Below are positions 43,701-51,980 of a stretch of 64,000 nucleotides of DNA, piece after piece. The notes under the pieces are model-generated. The model was given only the letters and a program-made list of their open reading frames with translations. It was not told where the DNA came from and did not search any database. The stretch spans positions 1-64,000 of the IMG/VR virus record IMGVR_UViG_3300027659_000027; one strand, 5' to 3'. The stretch is from a virus. A program made the translations under genes and the position numbers. Position 1 is the stretch's first letter; every line of letters starts with the position of its first letter.

Positions 43701-46206
43701 TCTTTAGTTCCAACAGAGCTGCAGACCCTTCCTTGTACTCATTGCGCTGCTCCTCAAGGAATGCCTCAAGAGCTAAGCGGTCTTTACCAAGCTGATGTTT
43801 TTTCCCAACAGCTTCGGTTAAGTCCTCAAACTTTTTGTCTGGGTTGGCCTGAGCCCACTCATTGTACCCGGTTGTATTGTATAGCACATCTTGTGACTCC
43901 TTTACCTTGGCCTCAGCAAACCTGTGACGACGAATCAACACTTGTTCAAGTTTGGCAACAGCACCAAGTTCTGAATCTTCTTCCATCCCAAGAATGTGGT
44001 ACTTCTTTATGAGGTTGTTCACTACAGCTTTTGCTGCAGCGTCATTAGGGTTTGCTTGTAGTGCAGTCTTGGCGTCACGTAAAAGTGCGGCCTGCTCTGC
44101 ATATCTGTTCTGTGTTTCTATAGCTACCTGTTCAGCTTCACTGCTGCGAATGATTTCTTTGTTGTAACCGGTTACATCGCTGGAGGCGTCAATCAGTACA
44201 TCCTCTTCGGATTTTAGCTCCAATGCTTTCTGCTCCAACCTCTTGATGCGCTTGTCCATAGAGTACAAAGTCATCTCCCTTGAACTAATAGCATCAGCTA
44301 CCCGCTGTACTGCAGGGTTATCCTCACGACCATACTTCTGCTGTATCTTGGCGTGGATCTTTTCCAGGTCTGACAGGGAAGAGATAGCGGTCTCTGCTTT
44401 CTTCTTGTACTCATTATCATCCATGTCCTTGGCAAGACCCAGCCGCATAGCCTCAGTAACATCACCGGCTTTCTCGTACTTGGCTTGCAGAGCATCTCTT
44501 TGTACAATAGCAGCTTCTTTATCAGGGCCGTCTTCCATTGCGTCAATGCCATCGTTCATAGCTTCTATCTGTGGAAGCATGGCTGCTCTCTCAGGAGTTT
44601 TGTTGTCTGCTTTAGCCATCTCTCGGAATGTCTCGGCGTAATTGCCTGCCATTCCCATGTGTACTGCATTGTAGTTGTTAGCGTCCAGCAGGTCATCCTG
44701 TATGGCTTCTGCACGATCGTGCTGTCCGGCAGCTCTTGCTATACCCATTGCTGCCTTAGCCTTCTCAATAGAGTCTATATCGCTTATGATGGCATCCTTC
44801 ACGTTATTAAAGTACAGCCTGTCATGGTACTTGCCTTTGTTACGGGCAGATACTCTTTGGGTTTCGTATATCTTGTTGCCGGCTGCATCCTTCTCACCAG
44901 TCTCAATTGCCTTACCGTTGTCGTCCATCTTGGTAACTTTGTGGAGAGCGATGTTGTCAATGATGCTCGATTGAGCAACACCACCAACTGCACCGAGTGC
45001 AAAAGATAGAGCCCCTTCCTTGTCCATAGTCCGCTCGAAGTAATGAGATAGTTCCCCAAACTGGTCAAATAGCCCCTTTGTACGTGCTGTTTTTGTCTTG
45101 TCGTCCCATGACTGGCCAAGGGCTTCACCGGTTCTCTCAGCGAATAAGTTAGTAAGTTCTTCTATACCTTCCCCACCTGAGGACTTCAAGTAATGCATGG
45201 CGCCTTGGTTCTTAAGTACCTGCTTGGCTATCGCTTTGTCAGCTATATTGGTACCTGTGCGAATTCTCTTTCCAAAATCTTCAAGCGTTTCCCCGGCAGC
45301 CTGGCCACCTTGCTTTTCCCAAAACTTACGTATTAGGTTCTCGTTCTTATGAGCGAACGCTCCACTTAACATCTCCATGTTCAGAAACGTATTGAGCACG
45401 GTATTTAACTGTACGGTTGTGGCAGCTGACTGTGAGGCTGTATGCTTGGCTAATGCGTCTGCTTCCTCCAAACTCTTACCTGCACGAAGGTGGTTTTTAA
45501 GTTGGGTATCGTAAGTCTTATCGTAGATACTCTTACCCATCATCGCTCCCTCGGTATAAGCCAAGGCTCCAGAGGTCAGTATCTCCACTCCTTTGTTTAC
45601 AGCTGCCATGGTCTTCCTGCCGGCATTAAGTGCCTGAGCCCCTTTACCTATTGTACCAAACAGTTTGGCAAGTCCTATACCTTGTACAGCAAAAGACCCT
45701 GCACTTACTGCAAGGCCTTGAATGTTCTGTGTCCACCAGGCAGCGTCACCAAATGCGAATGTGTCATTGCTTTTTCTGTACATTGGGAACCACTCTTCAT
45801 CAATCTTTCGGGTAGCCTCTTTGGCCCACTCAGTCATAGGGTTTGAATAATCTCTGTCATCGCCAAACTCACTAAGTGCAGCGCCCATATATCCTATGCC
45901 CTCTACAAGAGAAGTACCAAACTTGGGTAGTAACCCCGCAAGCATGTTAACCCACTTATCGCCAGCAGACTGCGCTGCACCACGACGTAAGTTTGGGTCT
46001 CCCTGGTTTTCATACAGGCCACCTTTAAGGTAACCGTTGTACTCCGCAGGATCGTAATGACTCACCCTTGTAGAACTGTTGGGATTGTCAGCAAGACCAC
46101 TCATTGGAGCAGGTTTACCTTTAGGAAGTGGTGGCTTAACTGGATCCGGGTCTCCAGCTCCTTTACCACCATCGTATATGTCATTCAACTCCTCGAAGTC
46201 TTTCAT
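40789..46206 (-). CDS. Large virion cargo/ejection protein
   Basis: An 1805-residue protein immediately upstream of the RNA polymerase fusion. The N-terminal 50 residues are Pro/Gly-rich. Residues 130-260 hold amphipathic and mildly hydrophobic helices (GLAVSAGSFAVQGIGLAKLF) suited to membrane contact, followed by a long coiled-coil-rich region (about 480-1020). The C-terminal third is mixed alpha/beta and ends PYIAAGYNPFSRCI. In crAss-like phages the genes between the muzzle and the RNA polymerase encode capsid cargo proteins ejected on infection, and size, order and strand all fit that here. No enzyme motif was found. Role as internal or ejection protein is by context. Confidence 0.72.
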   Translation of the reverse strand: MKDFEELNDIYDGGKGAGDPDPVKPPLPKGKPAPMSGLADNPNSSTRVSHYDPAEYNGYLKGGLYENQGDPNLRRGAAQSAGDKWVNMLAGLLPKFGTSLVEGIGYMGAALSEFGDDRDYSNPMTEWAKEATRKIDEEWFPMYRKSNDTFAFGDAAWWTQNIQGLAVSAGSFAVQGIGLAKLFGTIGKGAQALNAGRKTMAAVNKGVEILTSGALAYTEGAMMGKSIYDKTYDTQLKNHLRAGKSLEEADALAKHTASQSAATTVQLNTVLNTFLNMEMLSGAFAHKNENLIRKFWEKQGGQAAGETLEDFGKRIRTGTNIADKAIAKQVLKNQGAMHYLKSSGGEGIEELTNLFAERTGEALGQSWDDKTKTARTKGLFDQFGELSHYFERTMDKEGALSFALGAVGGVAQSSIIDNIALHKVTKMDDNGKAIETGEKDAAGNKIYETQRVSARNKGKYHDRLYFNNVKDAIISDIDSIEKAKAAMGIARAAGQHDRAEAIQDDLLDANNYNAVHMGMAGNYAETFREMAKADNKTPERAAMLPQIEAMNDGIDAMEDGPDKEAAIVQRDALQAKYEKAGDVTEAMRLGLAKDMDDNEYKKKAETAISSLSDLEKIHAKIQQKYGREDNPAVQRVADAISSREMTLYSMDKRIKRLEQKALELKSEEDVLIDASSDVTGYNKEIIRSSEAEQVAIETQNRYAEQAALLRDAKTALQANPNDAAAKAVVNNLIKKYHILGMEEDSELGAVAKLEQVLIRRHRFAEAKVKESQDVLYNTTGYNEWAQANPDKKFEDLTEAVGKKHQLGKDRLALEAFLEEQRNEYKEGSAALLELKSEKGTRAMVKKSEALHREMVKKTVAEREAAKLEDLKRQKNYVATEEQLLRTKNRLRNDYVVELKALQQEQVKLTENIEQINAELNTFLRNGIVYNTTQKGVNRWHQLKDNKENAETRLARVKEELIRVETLFDNLVANIAQTTAVVARIREGYNNKRSASPVNDTNADGTSEEEVDVTQEKTKDIDNMEDPMVAQSPVVQSAQLLPVVEAKLKAYEFAMKLAPVAIQNKLVAEEQRVKQTGDKVSLDFLKDSVDTQLGGQIMLAMREYIEAVRAFEASTVIENATNDNDVHITAVNHIVSKIVETSIEDDGKDVDPAGMTGEADSLVLSKVGIDTTEEEDGVKTIGRKTEKVIKINTLALEYVRFFDPVRKAYRTYSLVDRINEHANTRMIKPKGLTIGTKVILAIDTNFSGVQNYDDDLVLDEYGKPLKKQASSKDFLTVTNDVDMDDLTKLGDVPIKIMTEDGEILGWLPRMGWVTAQMPGTEGAEKYTNVQGEIKDAEGNVTDNMAIQKEQMMAVRKAVAEAHNKGRGSIGTTIDTVGAGTAILNNVPNLNTETARIQWESTAKLLPRFPEESSLTLAIIKKGGNVYERQGHLTDKTVNKGDSRRYTDYDNLPVVLLPGYNGEYVLAPLMARKIWDEKGSQGDFNTIVRAIEIYIGATSDTAESQAQYKKEAADVKARTKIDILTTEGLRNFINQYFTYTHTHFNDSTIAASKRSDGEKTVSEFLFKIEDAVEGQTRGNIKIGTTYTGRRPNHAKLINGKLDPKFVSQLLAGIGGRYKNVNFQKDKDGVKLIGINTPGKFTAPIFRADGVWAFTDHDSYNDFIKANTKTNVVGTNVVDGKHIYTVHPAITLDVKEILNTPDVQAVDTTLALPGTEQSTVSHAESMAIETDDWITGKTTERPPVKIENVVGQDETAGTAVSMKSLQDKYNFTPASNHNGKTVAEVFEDMQRLGIPYIAAGYNPFSRCI

Positions 46207-46211
46207 AGTGG

Positions 46212-48506
46212 TTAGTTTTGCTTTTTGGATTCTTTGTAAAATTCTCCTGTCTCTACCGCATTCTTAAACAAGTGCCCTACTTTTCCAGGGTCACCACTTT
46301 GTAGTGGCACTCCTTTGTAGTTTATCACATTTCCTGACTCATCCCACAATGCAAACGTACCTTGATTGCTTTGATAGAATTTTACCGGTTCAGGCCCTTT
46401 TCCTCTGTAGTCAAGCATAAGTGGAGTACCGTAGTAATCGCTTGTTACCAACTCCGGTTTGCTTGCTCCTAACAACATGTTAGTGCCGGAACGTGGGTCA
46501 AGATCTGCTCCTGCCTGTTGCAGTCCTGGTGTAGCTGTATTGTTCTTGGCTATATCTGCACTCATACTTTCAGCCAGTCCAGAACCAGCAAGGCTTACCT
46601 GCAATGTTTTCAGGTAGTTTCCATCCTTATCTTTGTACACAACAGTAGACCTTTGAGTCTGGCCATTGTATCCTGTAACCTCAGACTTATCCTTGTCCCA
46701 ACCCTCAGGCGCGTCTTCTTTAGTTAATGTACCAACTGCGTAGTTCGTGCGACCTTCAAGTGAGTTCTTAACAGATTTTATCTCATTATCTTTTAAAGTT
46801 ATCCTTGTACCAGCAAGTGTTTGTGGCATGTCTTCCAAAGCAGAGGCAATCTTTAGTGCTTTTGCTGTAACTGTATTAGCCGCAAAGCTTGGAGTAGCCA
46901 TCACATCGTCCAACGTGTTGCTGTATGCCGCACCCCCAGATGCTGCAGCGCCCGCTGAGGAGGAATTTTTCATTATACCTGGAATAAGTATAAGTCCTTT
47001 ACCTGGTACATAAAATTGCCTTCCACCGTATTTAGTACTTTTTACTGAACCACTTAATAAAGCCATGGCAATTTCTTCGTGGGTTATCTGCTGCCCTCCT
47101 TTTGTGGCTAAGCCGTTCGGATAAGCTTTTTTGACCTCAACAATAGCTTTAGGCATTTCTGTAGCTGTCAGGCTTGCAAAAGTGGTATTAACATTTCCAG
47201 TTACTTGCTGAGCTGCAAGGTTCCTACGATTGACTAATATGTTCTCCATTTCGCTTTTCACTTTCTTATTCGCGTTGTTTGTAGCTATCAACTCGTTCTT
47301 TTTTGTGTTTAACTGCCCTTTGGCATCGCCAGTAGCTGTTTCAAGGCTTTTGTTGATTACAGCAATTTCTTTATCTGTTGAGGTTATAGCGGCATTAGCT
47401 TTAGTTATTTCATTGCTCACTCCTCCTTCTGTTTTAGCCCATCCTTCCATTTCTGTAGTTTGGTCCGGAGATGTCAGTCGTATAGTGTTTGTAGCAGCAG
47501 CAGTAGCAGCTTCCTGTACTCCGTAGGCATTGGCACTAACGTCTTTTGTTGAGGTACGATCGTTTTGGCGGAACTTACCTACTGCCAGGTCATCCATTAT
47601 TCCTCTCATCTCTGTCTCTTTCAGTGATGCGCCAACTCTCTCTACTGCATCTCTCAATGGTATACCTGATGCAACCAGTGCGTCTATGTCTTCTTTTGTT
47701 TTATTGGGGATTACATTACCCTTAGCGTCCTTCACTGTCTCCGGAAGTTTGCTGTACAGGCTCTTAGCCATCTTACCGCTCTGCCATCCGGATAACTCTC
47801 CCTCCTGCTTGATGTAAGCTTGTACATCTGCGTCAAGAGCAGAGGCGTTACGGATTATACCTTTTATCCTCTCTGGATCCAGTACTGTGGAGCTGCTACC
47901 GTTCTTAACAATCCACTGTCCGCCTATCTGTACAATCTCCTCACCGGTCTTAAGTGGTATAGCACCCTTCACCCACTCTTCGATCTTCTTGGGCATGTCT
48001 ACCTGCTTAGCTGCAGTAACTCCTGTATAGGTACCATCAAGCTCTCCTGTTATAGGGTTTGTGTACACACCTTTACCATACCTCTGATCATCGTCATCAG
48101 ACTTTGCTAACAACAATGATTGCTTTTCTGGTGTAAGATCCTTCAAAGTGGCTGCATAAGCAGTTCTATTCTCTGCACGTTTTGCAAGAGGTCTCAACCC
48201 CATGGCTGTTTTCTGAGCAACCTTTCTTGTAAGGACTACCATGTTCTCATAGTCGGGCCTCTTGGTTATCTCAGCAATGTCAGTGTCAGCTTGTGTCATA
48301 ACAGATTTGTACGCTTCCTGATCACTCTTAAGGTGAAGAACAGGTGCTATCTTGCGCTTGTAATTAGTCTCCTCAACAGTTGACAGAGCTGTGTTGTACT
48401 TGACATCCAAATCCTCTTTCATGTACTTAAGGTCAGGAATGACTGAACCCGCAAATTCAGGTATGCGGGTAGAGTTGGATTGCCGGTAGTTATCGTAAAG
48501 TCCCAT
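46212..48506 (-). CDS. Virion cargo protein, mostly helical
   Basis: A 764-residue soluble protein with long charged helices (residues 30-130 and 340-440) and a Thr/Ala/Gly-rich middle. There is no signal peptide, membrane segment or catalytic motif. Five bases separate its stop from the start of the 1805-residue cargo gene. Its place in the cargo run between the muzzle and the RNA polymerase points to a capsid-internal or ejected protein, possibly one that lines the tail lumen. Not recognised beyond that. Confidence 0.68.
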   Translation of the reverse strand: MGLYDNYRQSNSTRIPEFAGSVIPDLKYMKEDLDVKYNTALSTVEETNYKRKIAPVLHLKSDQEAYKSVMTQADTDIAEITKRPDYENMVVLTRKVAQKTAMGLRPLAKRAENRTAYAATLKDLTPEKQSLLLAKSDDDDQRYGKGVYTNPITGELDGTYTGVTAAKQVDMPKKIEEWVKGAIPLKTGEEIVQIGGQWIVKNGSSSTVLDPERIKGIIRNASALDADVQAYIKQEGELSGWQSGKMAKSLYSKLPETVKDAKGNVIPNKTKEDIDALVASGIPLRDAVERVGASLKETEMRGIMDDLAVGKFRQNDRTSTKDVSANAYGVQEAATAAATNTIRLTSPDQTTEMEGWAKTEGGVSNEITKANAAITSTDKEIAVINKSLETATGDAKGQLNTKKNELIATNNANKKVKSEMENILVNRRNLAAQQVTGNVNTTFASLTATEMPKAIVEVKKAYPNGLATKGGQQITHEEIAMALLSGSVKSTKYGGRQFYVPGKGLILIPGIMKNSSSAGAAASGGAAYSNTLDDVMATPSFAANTVTAKALKIASALEDMPQTLAGTRITLKDNEIKSVKNSLEGRTNYAVGTLTKEDAPEGWDKDKSEVTGYNGQTQRSTVVYKDKDGNYLKTLQVSLAGSGLAESMSADIAKNNTATPGLQQAGADLDPRSGTNMLLGASKPELVTSDYYGTPLMLDYRGKGPEPVKFYQSNQGTFALWDESGNVINYKGVPLQSGDPGKVGHLFKNAVETGEFYKESKKQN

Positions 48507-48526
48507 AGGTGGTATTGGTTTATTGG

Positions 48527-49552
48527 TTATCCCATCACTGGGTACATCTTCTTAGAATTGAATCTCTTTATCAGTCCACCTTTGGCGAACTTAGTTCGTG
48601 GTCTTCCAGCAGCGTCATCCTCAGCCCACTGATTCATCTTGCGTGTAAGTGCAAGGTTTGTATCAGTGCCTAAAAGTATCTTTGTCTTATACGCCTCAAG
48701 ATCCAGCTGCTTTTTGTAGTTCTGCATGCCCACGTACTTATCTCCAGCATTGGCAATGTTAGCAGAAGAGTTGTTCATCTGAGCAATCTTGCGCTCAATA
48801 CCCTTGTCATCGAATGCATCCAGCTTGTTGTTGTTGCCGGCTGCAATTGCTGCGTTGGTCTTAATGCTCTCATTGGTGATTAGTACATTACCATTACGCT
48901 CCGCCTGATTAACTGAAGACAACTGATTGAACCTGGTGGCCAGGTTGGATTGGGTTACGGCTTCCGCTGTGTTCTCATCCATGCGGGCATAAGCGTTAGC
49001 GTTAGAGCCACGTATCCCACGCTCCACCATGTACCTGTCGTTATCCATATTGAGCTTACTCAGTACTATCGGCGCGTCAAGGTGAGGAGCCTTAGGGTTA
49101 GGTAATCTCTGCATTGAGTTGGCTACGTTACTCAGGTAGGGTGCTGCTGAGTCTACCTTTTTCAATATGGCGTTCAGCTTCTCTTCTCTTTCCTTTCTTA
49201 CTATAGCCTTGTAATCTATACCAGCTGCAGGTGCCTTCTTTGGTCTTGGTGACAGGGTAGTAGAGTCAAGCCCGGCAATAACCGGCTTTGCTGTACCAGT
49301 GACCCTTGCAGGGCCTGTAATTGTAGAGTTTAGTGATAGTTTAGATAAAGGAGTCTTAACTACACTACTTGCCGGTACCACTTTGGTACTTTTCCATGAC
49401 GTGGCTATACTGTTAGCGGTAGCCGTAAAAGGTTTAACAGCAGCTTTCTTCTCAAGCCCGCTCAGTACTTTTGCACTTTTACTTAACCTTGCTGCCTTCT
49501 GCGCCGGAGTTTCTACTACGGGTTTCTTTGGTACTTTATCGTATGTTGCCAT
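48527..49552 (-). CDS. Virion cargo-type protein, basic N-terminus
   Basis: A 341-residue protein. Residues 1-110 are low-complexity, rich in Lys, Ser, Thr, Pro and Val, probably disordered and basic (KPVVETPAQKAARLSKSAK). Residues 110-310 are helical. The end carries FAKGGLIKRFNSKKMYPVMG, with a GG[LVI] element also present several times in the next gene (FSNGGVL, ANGGDI, SQGGVKI). A disordered basic tail suits binding to packaged DNA. The leader holds the repeat ACACACACATG, matching the one before the gene at 404. Function inferred from place in the cargo block. Confidence 0.65.
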   Translation of the reverse strand: MATYDKVPKKPVVETPAQKAARLSKSAKVLSGLEKKAAVKPFTATANSIATSWKSTKVVPASSVVKTPLSKLSLNSTITGPARVTGTAKPVIAGLDSTTLSPRPKKAPAAGIDYKAIVRKEREEKLNAILKKVDSAAPYLSNVANSMQRLPNPKAPHLDAPIVLSKLNMDNDRYMVERGIRGSNANAYARMDENTAEAVTQSNLATRFNQLSSVNQAERNGNVLITNESIKTNAAIAAGNNNKLDAFDDKGIERKIAQMNNSSANIANAGDKYVGMQNYKKQLDLEAYKTKILLGTDTNLALTRKMNQWAEDDAAGRPRTKFAKGGLIKRFNSKKMYPVMG

Positions 49553-49570
49553 GTGTGTGTGGTTTAGTGG

Positions 49571-51127
49571 TTATTTAATGCCCATCTTCTTTTTGAAGTA
49601 CTCCTGCTGCATGGCGAGGTTGTTCTCCTTCTGCTCCAGTATCTTAAGGGCGTTGATGCGCTCACGGGTTGCAGGCTTCTGCTCTATCTTACCCTTGGCC
49701 ACCATCAGCGGCTTGTGTGCCTGAGCAAATCCCAACTGAGCCGAGTATACGAAGTTGTCCTTGATGGTCTCCTTACCCTCTACCTCTGCTCCTGCTATCT
49801 TCACCCCGCCTTGTGAGTGTGAGTTGCCTTTTACCTCCACACCATCAGAGGACTTGGCAACCAGGGATCCACCTGGCTTTGCACCCGGTGCCTGTGTACC
49901 CTTGTACCCTGCTCGGATGTCACCCCCATTTGCTTTCTCCATTCCGAAGTTGTTCGTTAGGTCTGAAGAGGTGCCTATCAGGTCAACCGCTTGTACCATC
50001 GCTGCTTTTTCGGCAGCAGTCCTTGCAACTCTCTTTCCGCCAGCTTTTAAGAGCGCCTTAACTTTGGTGGCTCCTGGTAAAGGCAGAGCTCCCACAAGGT
50101 TAAGGTTGCCATTTAGATTATCCCCTTTAGAGTAGGCATCGTAAGCATCAACTGCACCCATAGAGGAGTTTAATGCCATCGCTGGATACCTGACAAATGG
50201 GAGAGGGACAAACTGCGCTGCAGCGGTAACTTTCTTGGCTCCGTTCCATAGTTCGTTCCCCCTTTCTTTAGCCCTGCTATCACTTTGTATGCTCCTTCTG
50301 TCCACATTACCACTATTAACTTTAGCTGCTGTTATTTCTTTCATCGTGTCCGGCTCTCTTCTCGTAGCCTTGACGCGGTTATCAAATTTAGGCATTGGTC
50401 GAAGGTTGTCCTGCGCTTGTGGCTTTATAGGCCCGCCCATAGCAGCTACCGGTAAAGGAACCTTAAGTGGGTTAGGCGCTACTGAGAAATGCTGGAATTC
50501 GCTTCTGTATACATTGCTGCTCGGGTTGTTGTTCTTCATGTACTCAGCCATCGTTTTGATGGACTGGTTGATCGTCGGAGCGTCAATTGACTTACCGTCC
50601 ATAACCACGCCATTGTATTTATTGTAGTTGTTGGTTATCTGTTTGCTTCTGTCACGCTTTCGAGGTGGCACATCGAGTACACCACCATTGGAAAAGTATG
50701 AACCCTGAAGGTTGCCGGTCAGCATGCTTGGATTGTTTGCTATTTGAGCAAGTCCCATATTGTCTCTTCTCTTCTCGCGTTGTTTATCCCGGTTTGCGAT
50801 CTTACGGGTTTCGTTTCTTTTCCCGGTAACACCAATTACTGCTCCGGCTCCGGCTCCGACTACCGCACCAATAGCTGTACCCCATCCTGGTACCACTGAT
50901 CCTACTGACGCTCCGAGTGCTCCATACTTTAGCATACTTCCGCCAACGGTTGCTGCTTTCTTCACTTCATCGTTTATTTCACCTACTCCATTGTTAGCCT
51001 GAGCAGATCCGGCAATGGAGCCAATGGCCCCTATACCTGCTGACAGCAAAGCTCCGCCCGCGAAGTACTTCTTAGCATTGCGGTTTTTCTTCCTGTTGTA
51101 TGCGTCTGTAAGTGCTGGTGTAGTCAT
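49571..51127 (-). CDS. Virion cargo-type protein with Gly-zipper helices
   Basis: A 518-residue protein. Residues 22-105 contain Gly/Ala-rich hydrophobic helices (AGGALLSAGIGAIGSIAGSA, then VGSVVPGWGTAIGAVVGAGA), a Gly-zipper pattern found in proteins that insert into membranes or line channels. The middle is basic and low-complexity. Near the C-terminus are GGSLVAKSSDGVEVKGNSHS and QGGVKIAGAEVEGKE, an S-H-x-x-GG...EVEGxE pattern I associate with crAss-like cargo proteins, then a coiled-coil tail. It may help form the ejection conduit across the inner membrane. Its start overlaps the muzzle C-terminal gene by one base. Confidence 0.68.
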   Translation of the reverse strand: MTTPALTDAYNRKKNRNAKKYFAGGALLSAGIGAIGSIAGSAQANNGVGEINDEVKKAATVGGSMLKYGALGASVGSVVPGWGTAIGAVVGAGAGAVIGVTGKRNETRKIANRDKQREKRRDNMGLAQIANNPSMLTGNLQGSYFSNGGVLDVPPRKRDRSKQITNNYNKYNGVVMDGKSIDAPTINQSIKTMAEYMKNNNPSSNVYRSEFQHFSVAPNPLKVPLPVAAMGGPIKPQAQDNLRPMPKFDNRVKATRREPDTMKEITAAKVNSGNVDRRSIQSDSRAKERGNELWNGAKKVTAAAQFVPLPFVRYPAMALNSSMGAVDAYDAYSKGDNLNGNLNLVGALPLPGATKVKALLKAGGKRVARTAAEKAAMVQAVDLIGTSSDLTNNFGMEKANGGDIRAGYKGTQAPGAKPGGSLVAKSSDGVEVKGNSHSQGGVKIAGAEVEGKETIKDNFVYSAQLGFAQAHKPLMVAKGKIEQKPATRERINALKILEQKENNLAMQQEYFKKKMGIK

Positions 51128-51894
51128 TATCTATTTGATTTAAGTGCTTGAATGTTGGTCTGGTGTATCACCATTTGCTTTCCTGACTTGTTGTCGAACT
51201 CGAACCTTATTACGAAGTACTTGTCTTCCATCAGCTCCTTTTCGTACCAAGCTTTATCCACCTGTACTCCGGGTACTAAGGCGTAGTCCTTGAATATATC
51301 CTGCAAGAACTGAATGCCACGGTCTGCCAGAACATTGCGGAAGTCGTTGAACGACCACTCCCCTTTGGTTCTGCGATCTGTCTTGTACTTAGTTGGGTCA
51401 AGTACATCAGCAAGAGCTACTCTGCCACTGTGCTGCTGTGAATTCCAAACGCTTATGTGTGTAAGTGTTTGCCATTCCTGCTCTACATTGGCGTTGTCCT
51501 CTCTGCTGTTTATGACCTCTGTTATCCAGTTCACGGTCTCCAGCAACAGATCGCTATCTGAGCGGAATACTACGTCTATGAAGAAGGGTTTAGGATCCTC
51601 GTTGTAGTAAACACCCGGTACACCGTCGTTATGTTTGTACACTTGCTTATTCTTTACGCTCCACAGTTTCTCCCTGGTATGGAAGTAGAAGTCCGGTATG
51701 TAGTCATGGAAGAAAACCCAGTTATCTCCCTCAACACTGTAAGAGAGCGTGAACGAAGTGTCCTCCAGTCCTGCAAAGTCATGGAACTCATGAGCTACTT
51801 CTTCTTTGTCGTCGATAATGTAATGACAGGAGGAATCATCCTCGGTCGCTAAGGGGTTGTAGTCGATCGCATTAAGGTTGGTACATCCTGTCAT
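51127..51894 (-). CDS. Muzzle C-terminal-half-like protein with Cys-loop N-terminus
   Basis: A 255-residue protein that looks like the distal part of a crAss tail muzzle: DTSFTLSYSVEGDNWVFFHD (residues about 45-64), then FYFHTREKLWS, QVYKHNDG and EWSFNDFRNVL follow the pattern of a strand-rich propeller/plug domain. The first 25 residues, GCTNLNAIDYNPLATEDDSS followed by Cys, match the GCT(D)xxAxNYNPxATxDDGSC loop common in secreted Bacteroidota proteins, with Cys4 and Cys23 as the likely bridge. In relatives as I remember them this region is continuous with the muzzle; here it is a separate gene 86 bases downstream. Confidence 0.68.
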   Translation of the reverse strand: MTGCTNLNAIDYNPLATEDDSSCHYIIDDKEEVAHEFHDFAGLEDTSFTLSYSVEGDNWVFFHDYIPDFYFHTREKLWSVKNKQVYKHNDGVPGVYYNEDPKPFFIDVVFRSDSDLLLETVNWITEVINSREDNANVEQEWQTLTHISVWNSQQHSGRVALADVLDPTKYKTDRRTKGEWSFNDFRNVLADRGIQFLQDIFKDYALVPGVQVDKAWYEKELMEDKYFVIRFEFDNKSGKQMVIHQTNIQALKSNR

Positions 51895-51980
51895 AGTGGT
51901 AAAATTATCCGATTAGGGCCGGCTTTCTGGCTGCATCCTCAGCTCTGTATGTTTACAATATGGAGTTATGCTCCCTACGT

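Noticed and set aside
44485-45009. 174-codon plus-strand frame inside the 1805-residue cargo gene
   Set aside because: Composition is Cys/Val/Tyr-rich as expected from antisense reading of helical coding DNA; no leader and no motif.
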